From positions 1-38,595 of the forward strand of contig CAVYXF010000006.1 in assembly GCA_963772335.1 (NCBI GenBank): DNA of 38,595 bases, given 5' to 3'. The notes beneath the pieces were generated by a model. It saw only the letters and a list, made by a program, of their open reading frames with translations. It did not search any database and had not been told where the DNA came from. Source of the stretch: CAVYXF01 sp963772335 (GTDB lineage Bacteria; Pseudomonadota; Alphaproteobacteria; Rhizobiales; Rhodomicrobiaceae). Of the stretch, positions 8,698 to 16,464 are shown piece after piece; within the stretch, counting starts at the first letter, position 1, and every line of letters begins with the position of its first letter. A program made the translations under genes and the position numbers.

Positions 8698-9510
8698 ATG
8701 TCACTCGAATCTGCCCATGCCGCACCGCAGAATGAACAGCTCTGGAGAACAATCTTCGCGGACGGACACCCGCAGCTGAAGTCCTTCCAAAGGTTCCACT
8801 CGCTGCTGCCCTCGCCGCCGCGCTGCAAGCTGTGCTTCGCTCCGTTCAAAGGCCTTGGCGCCCTTTATATGCGGCTGCGAGGCAAAGGTCCGGCCAACCG
8901 CAATCCCCGCTATTGCAGCGCCTGCGACAAATTCCTGCGTACCTTTCCCGGCGGGGCCGAGGTCGACATGTCGGTCATCTTCATAGATGTCCGCGGATCA
9001 GTTTCGCTTGCCGAGGGTGTACCGCCGGCGGCTCATAGCCACTACATGGCGAATTTCTTCCAGTCGACGACTCAGGCCCTGATTGATACCGATGGCTTCA
9101 TCGTCGATATTGGCGGGGATAATGTGGTTGGTGTTTATCCACCCGGGTTCTCAGGGCCGGACCATGCCAACAAGGTGGTCGAAGCCGCGCGCCATCTCCT
9201 CAACGATATTCCGCCAACCACACCCGCTGGCGCGCCTCTGCCGATCGGTGTCGGGGCTCATGTTGGAAGGGTATACATCGGAACGCTGAGCGGAGCAGAG
9301 GGCGGCATTCAGGACATCGCGGTCTTCGGCGACAACGTCAACATTGCCGCCCGGCTGTCGCAGGTCGCCGCGCCAGGCGAGGCGCTGATCAGCGATGCGT
9401 TGTGCAAGAGGAGCGAATTACGGACCGGGGAGCTCGAAATGCGTCAGGTGACACTAAAGGGCAAGAGCGCGCCGACTATGACCTATGTCATTAAGGGATT
9501 GCCAGCTTAG
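8698..9510 (+). CDS. Class III adenylate/guanylate cyclase with N-terminal zinc-ribbon
   Basis: 270 aa, starting at 8698 behind a good Shine-Dalgarno sequence (CGGAGGAG). The N-terminal 80 residues carry C43-x2-C46 and C73-x2-C76, a probable Zn site. The cyclase domain follows: metal-binding Asp in SVIFIDVRGSVSLAE, second Asp in GFIVDIGGDNVVGVYP, and the Asn/Arg transition-state signature in FGDNVNIAARLSQVAAPGEA. There is no transmembrane segment, so it should be a soluble enzyme making cAMP or cGMP. It is the second gene of a unit with the decarboxylase-peptidase fusion, so it may signal when that enzyme's substrate or product is present. This family often stands alone with its Zn module; the sensing function is unknown. 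Confidence 0.85.
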   Translation: MSLESAHAAPQNEQLWRTIFADGHPQLKSFQRFHSLLPSPPRCKLCFAPFKGLGALYMRLRGKGPANRNPRYCSACDKFLRTFPGGAEVDMSVIFIDVRGSVSLAEGVPPAAHSHYMANFFQSTTQALIDTDGFIVDIGGDNVVGVYPPGFSGPDHANKVVEAARHLLNDIPPTTPAGAPLPIGVGAHVGRVYIGTLSGAEGGIQDIAVFGDNVNIAARLSQVAAPGEALISDALCKRSELRTGELEMRQVTLKGKSAPTMTYVIKGLPA

Positions 9511-10169
9511 CGTCAGATTTGCGGCTCGATTACGTGAGGTGAAGCTTTGTGCCGCGTCTAACAGCTTTGCGCAGAGACCTCTGCAGGTGTCGATCGGGCA
9601 AGGTGAGCGTTGCGACCGACGCAGGCTGGCCGGCAGCGGCTAACCGAACTCAACGCAGATTGGCTCCTAGGGCCGACACAGGTGGAATAGCCTCCCAAGG
9701 CAGCCGAAGGGATTCTAACGAAGCCTGCAACCAGCTTCCGCCGCTCTGCCACATATCCGAGATAAGGCGCGAGCGGCCTTGCTCTGCTCGCGGCCCTATG
9801 TCCGCTGTCTGACAAGAAGCTGACCTGTTGCGACGTAGCTCGATGGGCAGCAAGGATGCAGGTTTGTCGGACGCCTGCGTGAAGGGCGCCGGGCCCACGC
9901 ACGGCTGGCAGGGTTCCGAGAACCGCTCATGCAGGAAATCGCGGTGGGGAGGGCGAGGCGGCGCCGCGAGCTTATGGCGTTTCAAGGATCGCGGCGTTCA
10001 CGATGGTGCGCCTGCCTGTGCCGCCCGCGCTCTGACAGCTGGTGTTGTGAGGCCGTTTCTCCGCCACACGGCCTTCGAAGCGGCGGCACCAGCCCCGCAA
10101 GAGCTGCATCTGACGCTGTGCCAGGCATTTTGCGGCAAGCGGCTTCGTGGCCGGCGATGACTGCGGCAG
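9511..10169. other. Non-coding or decayed stretch
   Basis: About 660 bp between the cyclase stop and the IS91 transposase remnant. Several short frames exist on both strands, but none has recognisable motifs or a convincing ribosome site. I see no tRNA, no long hairpin and no promoter I would defend. It is most likely intergenic debris bordering the truncated IS91 element. Confidence 0.4.
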
Positions 10170-10409
10170 TCAATGGCGGCATTCGGGCTGGCGGCGACAA
10201 TGGCGATTCCTGCAGCTGTTGAACGCGACGACCGTATGCGCGCAGTCGTCACAGCGCGCGACATGGCCGCCGAGCGCCGCGGTGCGACAGCGCTCGATCG
10301 CCGACATTACCTTCAGCTGGCCGAGGCTGACATGGCCGGCATTGGCACGACGCCAGGCGGCGCCATGCTCGCGGAAAACGTCGGCGACTTCCAGCGCGGA
10401 GCGGGCCAC
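10170..10409 (-). pseudogene. IS91-family transposase, N-terminal stub
   Basis: From a GTG at 10409 the minus frame reads ARSALEVADVFREHGAAWRR, then SAIERCRTAALGGHVARCDD and FNSCRNRHC. This is the zinc-finger N-terminus of IS91-type Y2 transposases, which relatives continue as PKCQ. Here the sequence departs after RNRHC near 10200 and stops at 10170. The HUH nickase core and catalytic tyrosines are missing. It directly follows the integrase remnant, the usual IS91 gene order. Confidence 0.75.
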
Positions 10410-11340
10410 CGCCGGCGGGCTATCGCGGCACCTTCTTGCCGAGGCTTCCTGGTTCTCTCCGGCTTGGCCGCCTTGCCGGCGAGCTTGTCGATCGGGCTCG
10501 CCACCGCGGCGATGATGCCGGTCGCCACGCGCGTGTAATGCGCCGTCGTCTCCAGCTTGTGATGTCCGAGCAAGGCCTGGATCAGGCGAATGTCCGTGCC
10601 GTGCTCGAGCAGATGCGTGGCGAAGCTGTGCCGCAATGTGTGCAGCGTCACCCGCTTGCGGATTCCTGCTGCCTGGCCGCCTCATGGAACAGCCGGTTGA
10701 GTTGCCGCGTCGTGATCGGCTTGCCCGCCGGCCGGGAAACATCCAGCGGTCCTGCGGCGCCATGCCGGCATCCTGTCTGTCGGCCGCTCCAGCCACCATT
10801 GCCGCGAGAACGCGAGAACGCAGGGCGGCAGCATCACATGCCGGTCTTTGCGACCCTTGGACTGCACGATGCGGATGATGTTCTGACCGCTGTCGATGTC
10901 GCCGACCCGAAGCCGCATCACCTCACCAGCCCTGAGCCCGCAGCCATAGGCCAGCGACAGCATCACCCGCACCCGCAGCGACTTCGCCGCGGCCAGCAGG
11001 CACTCGATCTCGTCGGCGCTCAGCACCGGCGGGATGGTCAGCTGCTCCGGACGCGGAAAAACTCGGCGACCAGATCCAGCCGGCGCAGCGTCACCGGGAA
11101 CAGAAACTTCACCCCCGTGACGATGCCGTTGCGATTGCAAATGCTGAGGTCGCTCTCGGCCAGATCCAGCTGGAAGCGGTCGATGTCGTCGGCGGTGGCC
11201 GTGTCGGGCGAGCGCTTCAGAAAGACGGCAAACCGCTTGCAGCTGCGGATATAGGCCTGCTGCGTCCGTGGCCCCAGCTGGCGCGCCGTCATGTCATCGA
11301 TCATGCTCTGGCGAAGCGGATTGATCGTACGCATACTCAT
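10313..11340 (-). pseudogene. IS91-associated tyrosine recombinase, frameshifted
   Basis: Three overlapping minus frames rebuild one XerD-like recombinase. 11038-11340 gives the core-binding domain (GPRTQQAYIRSCKRFAVFLK). 10682-11140 gives the first catalytic Arg (YGCGLRAGEVMRLRVGDIDS). 10313-10651 gives HTLRHSFATHLL, LLGHHKLETTAHY and the nucleophilic Tyr (HYTRVA). All R-H-R-H-Y residues can be found, but at least two indels split them (about 11050 and about 10680), so no full protein is made. The ATG at 11340 has GGAG nine bases upstream. Such recombinases accompany IS91-type transposases in rhizobial islands. Confidence 0.75.
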
Positions 11341-11589
11341 GGGAAACTCCGTTCGGGTTCGAGGTTGGCACCTCGATCTCAGAACGGGAGGTCGGCGCCT
11401 GTCAGCCGCATCTCCTCAGCGCCTCGGTCGCCCACGGCGGATGACCGCCGCGAATATCGCGGAGCGATTTAGTGCATGCGGCGCAAGGCGAACTTGGGCT
11501 GAAGCGGTGTTGACGGCGCGGCTGCCTACTTCCACAGGAGCTGTCGCTCGGAGCACGACGTCAGCAGTTGAGGAGCGAGCGGAAGCGCC
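11341..11589. other. Candidate IS91 end with hairpin
   Basis: Non-coding gap between the recombinase start and the Rap1a-like gene. Next to the recombinase, 11350-11387 can fold: CGTTC pairs with GAACG around an inner GAGGT-TGGC-ACCTC stem. This may be the structured terminus of the IS91-type element. Nothing else is recognised in the gap. Confidence 0.35.
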
Positions 11590-12027
11590 TTAACGCCGCT
11601 TGCCGACTGTGACCTTCGTGCCGGCGCAGGGAAAGGCTTGGGCGAGAGCCATCACAGCACTATAGACAAATGACTTGTCACCCAGCTCGGGATGTTGGTC
11701 CGCAAACATCAAGAACTTGCTGATCAACTGATTAGTGCTAAGTAATTCTTGGGTGCAAATAGCAAGCACAGACTGCCCTTGCTCATTTTTTATCTGAATA
11801 CTCCCGCTCATAAAGAGAAAGGCACCCCAACATATACCGGCCGTAAATCTGTCCGGTATCATTACTGTGCTCCCCGCAGGCCCAGCGTCGCCACGGAATG
11901 AGCTGCAGTTGATCAGCATTTGGTTTTGCGTTCCGAATAAAGGTTCCTGATCAGAAGGTTCGGCTAGACCTGCAGTTGAAAAAATCAGAACCATTACCGC
12001 AATCGCGGCGCCAATCTTCTCACGCAT
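11590..12027 (-). CDS. Rap1a/Tai-family immunity-like secreted protein
   Basis: 145 aa. The N-terminus is a signal peptide (MREKIGAAIAVMVLIFSTAG, cleavage likely after LAEP or near it), so the mature protein should be periplasmic. The mature part keeps the Rap1a/Tai layout: GICWGAFLFMSG (the GYCLGYI-like segment), CTQELLSTNQLISKFLMFAD (C-x-P-x-G-v-t-x-x-Q-like segment), DQHPEL, and the C-terminal AVMALAQAFPC. The cysteines (INCSS, GICW, AICTQ, FPC) fit the disulfides of this family. Rap1a and Tai proteins neutralise T6SS peptidoglycan amidases. No effector lies next to it, so it would be an orphan. Ribosome site GGGAGAA precedes the ATG. It is flanked by two decayed recombinases. Confidence 0.65.
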   Translation of the reverse strand: MREKIGAAIAVMVLIFSTAGLAEPSDQEPLFGTQNQMLINCSSFRGDAGPAGSTVMIPDRFTAGICWGAFLFMSGSIQIKNEQGQSVLAICTQELLSTNQLISKFLMFADQHPELGDKSFVYSAVMALAQAFPCAGTKVTVGKRR

Positions 12028-12171
12028 CTTTGTTCTCCCGTATCGCTATTCAACACGTATATTGGTAGCTGCGATCCAAGGCAGTACATTTTCGCACTGA
12101 GCGGCGACAAACCATACGTAATAGCCCTGTGGCGTTTGCTTGCAATGAGGGGAAGGCTGAGCCGAAGGCTC

Positions 12172-12650
12172 TGCTCAACACGCACCAGCATGCGTTTGGA
12201 ATCGATGTCGCCCACCTTAAGGGCCGTGATCTCGGCAACGCGCAGGCCGGCGCCATAGGCCAGGCTGAACGCAGCTTTGTATATGGCTCAGAGGTAGCCT
12301 CCAGGAAACGCGCCACTTCCTCGAGACTGAGCACGACCGGTAGTCGATGCGCCTTCGGCACCAGGCGAGGTGGCGCGCTACCTCCGGCTTGTCGAGCGTG
12401 ACGCGGCAGAAGAACCGCAGTGCCGAGACTGTGGTGTTGACGGTCGGGGCGGGCACGCCGGTGTGGCGCAGGTGGAGCTGGAAGCGGCGCAGATCCTCCG
12501 CGCTGGCGGTGTCGGGCGAGCGGCCGAGAAACGCCGCCAGCGCGGAGGATCTGCGCGGATGTGGTCGCGCTGGGTGTGTGCATTGAAACTGCGCACGATA
12601 ATGTCTTCGAGCATGCGCCGGCGCAGAGGGCTCATCGGTTCGTCGGTCAT
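12172..12650 (-). pseudogene. Second IS91-type tyrosine recombinase, decayed
   Basis: From the ATG at 12650 the minus strand gives MSPLRRRMLEDIIVRSFNAH. After indels it gives APTVNTTVSALRFFCRVTLD, LPVVLSLEEVARFLEAT and ALKVGDIDSKRMLVRVEQ in different frames. These are the N-terminal and central parts of a recombinase of the type that accompanies IS91 elements. Homology ends at RVEQ (about 12172), so the catalytic HxxR and Tyr are absent. An inverted duplication at 12487-12556 replaces part of the core-binding domain. Confidence 0.65.
12487..12556. repeat. Perfect 23-bp inverted repeat (hairpin)
   Basis: Arms 12487-12509 and 12534-12556 are perfectly complementary; the core arm is CGCAGATCCTCCGCGCTGGC plus flanking bases. 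They are separated by a 24-nt loop. The second arm replaces sequence expected in the recombinase reading frame, so it looks like a local inverted copy (template switch) rather than an inherited element end. Confidence 0.75.
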
Positions 12651-12797
12651 CGGGGGCTTCTGAGGTGAAATTGAAAACCTCTCGATCCTCAGGCCCAAAG
12701 CCGGTCTTTGTTGCGTGATATCCTCTATCGGCTTACTCCGCAGCCTCTCCCGCGGCAAAGTGCGCGCGCCGCGCGCTCCTCCGCGAGCGGATTCGTT

Positions 12798-14668
12798 GTG
12801 TGCTGGGCATGCTCAGTAGCTTGGGGGTGAAAGTCCCCTACCCAACCTGATGGAGGTGAAGGGTTAGCAAAATGCAAGGGCCGCCGCCGCGAGGCGGGGT
12901 CTGAAAGAAGCATCGAGCAAACGTGCGGGTCGATGGACAAGAACCGGATAGAAGGCGCGAGCATCGGACGAGCGGCCAACGTACCGCAAAGTCCATATCC
13001 ATCAAGGATGCGAAGCGTAGATCCGGCGATCGTGCACGGAAGGCAACTGAGCTTACCCCAGGAGATCTGCCCTGTGTCGCCTTGCGACTGGGACGACCGA
13101 AAGGCCGTCCGATCGCAGGGCAGAAGTCAGCAGAGGGCATAATAGGCGGCGCGATCCGCTGAAGGCCTGAACGAGATGCAGGACGAGTAGGACATGACCC
13201 TCAGACGCGGCGGACGGCAGAATGTCCGGCCTCAGCTGGACCTCAACTCTCAGCTTGCGGGTGAAGCCCAGGAAGCAGGAGGCGAGGCGACCGAGTTGCG
13301 TCGGGCGGGGAATGATCCCGAAAGCCCAGCCGGCACCGATCGATTGATGGAGGAGATATGTGAGCGAAACAATCTGAAGGCGGCATTGCAACGTGTGAGG
13401 AACAACAAGGGTAGCCCGGGCGTCGATGGCAGGACCGTCGATCAGCTTGCCGGCTATCTGAAGCAGCATTGGCCGGCAATCCGGGCTCAACTTCTGAGCG
13501 GGATCTACGAACCGAAACCGGTGAGGCGGGTGGAAATTCCCAAACCGGACGGCGGGACGCGCAAGCTTGGCATCCCGACGGTGCTGGATCGATTCATCCA
13601 GCAGGCGGTGATGCAGGTGCTGCAACGGCGTTGGGATCGGACGTTCTCTGACGGCAGCTATGGGTTCCGCCCTGGGCGGTCCGCGCATCAAGCCGTGGCT
13701 CAGGCGCAGAAATATATCGCCGACGGCCATGACTGGGTGGTCGATCTTGATCTGGAGAAGTTCTTCGATCGGGTCAACCACGACAGGTTGATGGGCCAGA
13801 TCGCCCGGCGGGTCGGGGACAGGCGGCTACTCAAACTCATTCGGGCGTTCCTAACCGCCGGAGTGATGGAGAACGGCTTGATCAGCGCCAGTGTGGAAGG
13901 AACCCCGCAAGGGGGGCCGCTTTCGCCGCTGCTTAGCAATCTCGTGCTCGACGAACTCGACCGTGAGCTGGAGCAACGCGGGCACCGCTTCGTTCGATAT
14001 GCGGACGACTGTAATATCTACGTTCGCAGCGAACGAGCGGGGCAGCGGGTGATGACGAGCCTTGTGCGCTTCATCATGCAAAGGCTCAAGCTCAAGGTCA
14101 ACGAGGCGAAGAGCGCGGTAGCGCAACCGCAGCAGCGGAAGTTTCTCGGATTTAGCTTCAGCGACGGCCCCACGGTCCTGCGCACTATCGCGCCAAAGGC
14201 CCTGGAGCGCTTCAAACAGCGAATCCGGGACATCACACGGCGGGCCAGGGGCGCCAGTGTGGAGACGATCATGGCGGAGCTGGCAGCGTATATGCGGGGC
14301 TGGCGAGGCTATTTCGGATTCTGCGAAACGCCCCAAGTGCTGCTGGTTCTCATGCGTTGGGTTCGGGTGCGGCTTCGGTCTGCCTTGTGGCGACAATGGA
14401 AAACACCACGCCGTCGCCGGGCAGCACTGATCGCCCTCGGGGTCTCTCCATGGTTGGCGGAAGGTACCGCCGGCAGTGTGCACGGACCCTGGCGCCTGGC
14501 CCGATCCAAGGCCCTCTCACGCGGGTTGAACAATGCCTACTTTCGATCGCTCGGTCTTCCTGCATTGGTCAAGGAGCGCTAGCCATTGCCGCTCGAACCG
14601 CCGTGTACGGACCCGTATGCACGGTGGTGTGGGAGGGGCGGAGCCGCAAGGCTCCCCCCTATCCCGAT
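12798..14668 (+). mobile_element. Group II intron (retroelement), complete
   Basis: The proposed 5' end is GTGTGCTGGGCATG at 12798, matching the GUGYG consensus, followed by structured domain I sequence. The RT gene sits in the domain IV position. Domain V is recognisable at about 14595-14632 (GAACCGCCGTGTACGGAC and its pairing half GTATGCACGGTGGTG). Domain VI follows, with the 3' end at ATCCCGAT (about 14668). The 5' exon is GC-rich with a self-complementary run (GCGCGCGCCGCGCGC near 12762-12776), similar to hairpin-associated insertion. The intron disrupts no gene I can identify. Exact splice sites are inferred. Confidence 0.75.
13194..14582 (+). CDS. ltrA: Group II intron reverse transcriptase/maturase
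   Basis: 462 aa. RT blocks are in order: NNKGSPGVDG, RRVEIPKPDGGTRKLGIPTV, the FRPGRSAHQA region, DLDLEKFFDRVNHD, GTPQGGPLSPLLSN and the catalytic FVRYADDCNIYV. The thumb/X maturase domain follows (about 330-440, MRGWRGYFGFCETPQ). There is no C-terminal HNH endonuclease, typical of the shorter bacterial lineages that use the RT domain alone. The start is uncertain: an internal Met before EEICERNNLKAAL is also possible. The gene is intact and likely active in splicing and retrohoming. Confidence 0.92.
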   Translation: MTLRRGGRQNVRPQLDLNSQLAGEAQEAGGEATELRRAGNDPESPAGTDRLMEEICERNNLKAALQRVRNNKGSPGVDGRTVDQLAGYLKQHWPAIRAQLLSGIYEPKPVRRVEIPKPDGGTRKLGIPTVLDRFIQQAVMQVLQRRWDRTFSDGSYGFRPGRSAHQAVAQAQKYIADGHDWVVDLDLEKFFDRVNHDRLMGQIARRVGDRRLLKLIRAFLTAGVMENGLISASVEGTPQGGPLSPLLSNLVLDELDRELEQRGHRFVRYADDCNIYVRSERAGQRVMTSLVRFIMQRLKLKVNEAKSAVAQPQQRKFLGFSFSDGPTVLRTIAPKALERFKQRIRDITRRARGASVETIMAELAAYMRGWRGYFGFCETPQVLLVLMRWVRVRLRSALWRQWKTPRRRRAALIALGVSPWLAEGTAGSVHGPWRLARSKALSRGLNNAYFRSLGLPALVKER

Positions 14669-14758
14669 CATCACCCCGGACCTGTAATCAGTAACGCTTC
14701 GGCGGATGACCGCTTCCGAGCGAAGAACGGACATAGCTCGCCCGACCCAGAAGGGCAG

Positions 14759-15970
14759 CTATTCGGACCGGCAAATCAAATTAGCTGCTTGCAACGATTT
14801 TTTGCCCTTTTCTGCTTGAAGCGGACCAACAGTAGAGGCGCTCGGTGCTGGTAGAGAAACACCTGCATAAAACGCGCGCCCTTGCCGCTTCAGCTTTTTG
14901 CCGCCCATGCTCGCGTGGACTTCTGTGAAGCGGCGCCCGAACATCTGTGGCGTCAATGCAGAAACCGATTGGGCGGCGCACCACTGACGGAAGTCCTTAT
15001 ACGCGTGCTCAGCCTGAATCATTCCCGTGCTGATAATATCGAGCCGCGCCAGTGCCCAGCGTGTGACCAGGTCAACGGGAGGACTGGGCAATTCTAAGGG
15101 ACCTTTGGCCGGTGTCGGTCGTTTGGTATAGGCACGCGCTGTTCGCGGGGGTGGAAAACTTTCAGGACGTGCGGGCTTTGAGGCGGAAGCAGCTATGAAA
15201 AGCGAAAATCCTAAGCCGCTTCCGAATTCGACCAGCACCGCGATGAGAACCGCAATAGTGTTGCGGATAACATCCTCCCCAAAACCGGTAAGCTGATGGA
15301 GCGCGGTCGACTGCGGATCCGCTGCGGTGCCGAGCGAGGGCAAATCGGACAGGGTTTCGCGACCTGCTAGCAAATCCGCTTCGAGCCGTGCCGCTTCTTT
15401 GGATGCCACGAGCTCGCGTTTGAGCTGATCGACTTTCGGGCACACTTCGCGCGTAACCGGTCCGTTAATCACCCTGCAATCGTCTAAACCTGGCGTACGC
15501 AGCAAGCTTTCAATGTCGGCCTGAACGACAGTTGCCGGCCGATGCAGTCCGAGGTGATCAAGGCGACCCTCAAGCCTAACAATCTTCGCCTCCCATGCTC
15601 GTCTCTTTTCGATCTCCTGCTGACCGACGCCCACCATGTGGCTTCGGGTCGAAGCGGAAAATCCGATTGCGGCGCAGATCGAAAACGCTATCGCTCCGGT
15701 CCAGAAAACCGCTCCCAAGAGAGCGAATATCCGCTCGCCATTCCGCCACAGAAGCGCCACCGCCAGGGGAAGAGTGATCTTTATCAGGTCGACCGCAATT
15801 GACAGCGTGCCGTAGACAATGCGGTCAAAGGGCGTGGTGGCCAAGGAGATGCCGAAGCGCATATTGGCGGCAATCGAGACCAGCGCAAAACCGCTTGCCG
15901 CGATTAAACCTGCCGCTAACATGACCCGCTGTCCCAGCCCGCGCCTATCTCTCATGGCCGATGCCGCCAT
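14759..15970 (-). CDS. Membrane protein of unknown function with four TM segments
   Basis: 403 aa, not recognised as a named family. Hydrophobic segments lie at about residues 16-38, 50-74, 80-104 and 232-258 (NTIAVLIAVLVEFGSGLGFS). Between the third and fourth is a charged, helical, probably coiled-coil region of about 120 residues with two Cys (DDCRVINGP, REVCPKV). A Pro-rich linker leads to a C-terminal domain (about 300-375: EHAYKDFRQWCAAQSVSALT, MFGRRFTEVHAS). That domain has the look of the winged-helix domain that ends plasmid and phage D5-type primases. A membrane anchor carrying such a domain would be unusual. The gene lies just inside the island bounded by the tRNA-Phe fragment. Confidence 0.6.
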   Translation of the reverse strand: MAASAMRDRRGLGQRVMLAAGLIAASGFALVSIAANMRFGISLATTPFDRIVYGTLSIAVDLIKITLPLAVALLWRNGERIFALLGAVFWTGAIAFSICAAIGFSASTRSHMVGVGQQEIEKRRAWEAKIVRLEGRLDHLGLHRPATVVQADIESLLRTPGLDDCRVINGPVTREVCPKVDQLKRELVASKEAARLEADLLAGRETLSDLPSLGTAADPQSTALHQLTGFGEDVIRNTIAVLIAVLVEFGSGLGFSLFIAASASKPARPESFPPPRTARAYTKRPTPAKGPLELPSPPVDLVTRWALARLDIISTGMIQAEHAYKDFRQWCAAQSVSALTPQMFGRRFTEVHASMGGKKLKRQGRAFYAGVSLPAPSASTVGPLQAEKGKKSLQAANLICRSE

Positions 15971-16144
15971 GACGATAACCCCCGTTTCGTTGCGAGACGC
16001 GACTATAGGCTACCGGATTCCCGTACGGTATCGGGTGCGGGAGTTTTGCGGGGATCGGTCCCGAACTGTGCAGCATGGTGATGAAGAAGTTGCAACGGAC
16101 GTCGGTTTAAATAGCTGTTTCTGCTGATCTATTACTTGACAAAC

Positions 16145-16193
16145 CGGACTGAAAATCCGCGTGTCGGTGGTTCGATTCCGCCCCTGGGCACCA
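16145..16193 (+). tRNA. tRNA-Phe(GAA) 3' fragment, probable island att site
   Basis: From the anticodon stem onward the sequence is tRNA-Phe: CGGACTGAAAATCCGCG (anticodon GAA at 16151-16153), TGTCGG variable region, GGTTCGATTCC T-arm, then CCCCTGGGCACCA with encoded CCA. The acceptor 5' strand and D-arm are missing. Upstream is unrelated sequence, so it is not a working tRNA. A 3' fragment beside an integrase is the usual scar of tRNA-targeted island integration. Confidence 0.85.
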
Positions 16194-16212
16194 TTCATCT
16201 CGATGACTGACG

Positions 16213-16464
16213 TCACTTCATTGGGTCCATAATTTCCGACTGTGGGATTTTGTGGGGGCGGTTTGTGGATAAGTCCCGCAAAACCAATAGCTCGGGCTTC
16301 CTTCCGCCCATCTCGCAACCCTGTTTTGCTGCTTCGACCAAGCGCGACAGTTCCGCTGCCGAATAGTAAGTCGTGATGCGCTCAGATAAATGGCCGAGCA
16401 GATTCTGACGATCCTCAAAGCTCACACCTGCGGCTCGGAGGCGTCGGCCGAATGTGTGCTTTAG
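16213..16464 (-). pseudogene. Tyrosine integrase, C-terminal stub cut by IS701
   Basis: The minus frame reads LKHTFGRRLRAAGVSFEDRQ, then LLGHLSERITTYYSAAELSR and a short tail. HTFGRRL gives the HxxR motif, LLGH the second His, and TTYYS the nucleophilic Tyr. The frame begins inside the TTAG target duplication of the IS701 element at 16461-16464, so the N-terminal portion with the first catalytic Arg was separated by that insertion. I do not find it on the far side. Its position beside the tRNA-Phe fragment suggests it once catalysed insertion there. Confidence 0.75.

Noticed and set aside
11291..11593. 100-aa plus frame between the recombinase and the Rap1a-like gene
   Set aside because: No ribosome site or motif; it overlaps the recombinase start on the other strand.
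16010..16318. 102-aa minus frame over the tRNA fragment
   Set aside because: It runs through the tRNA-Phe fragment. The AQGRNRTTD-like string is the common translated artefact of tRNA 3' ends.
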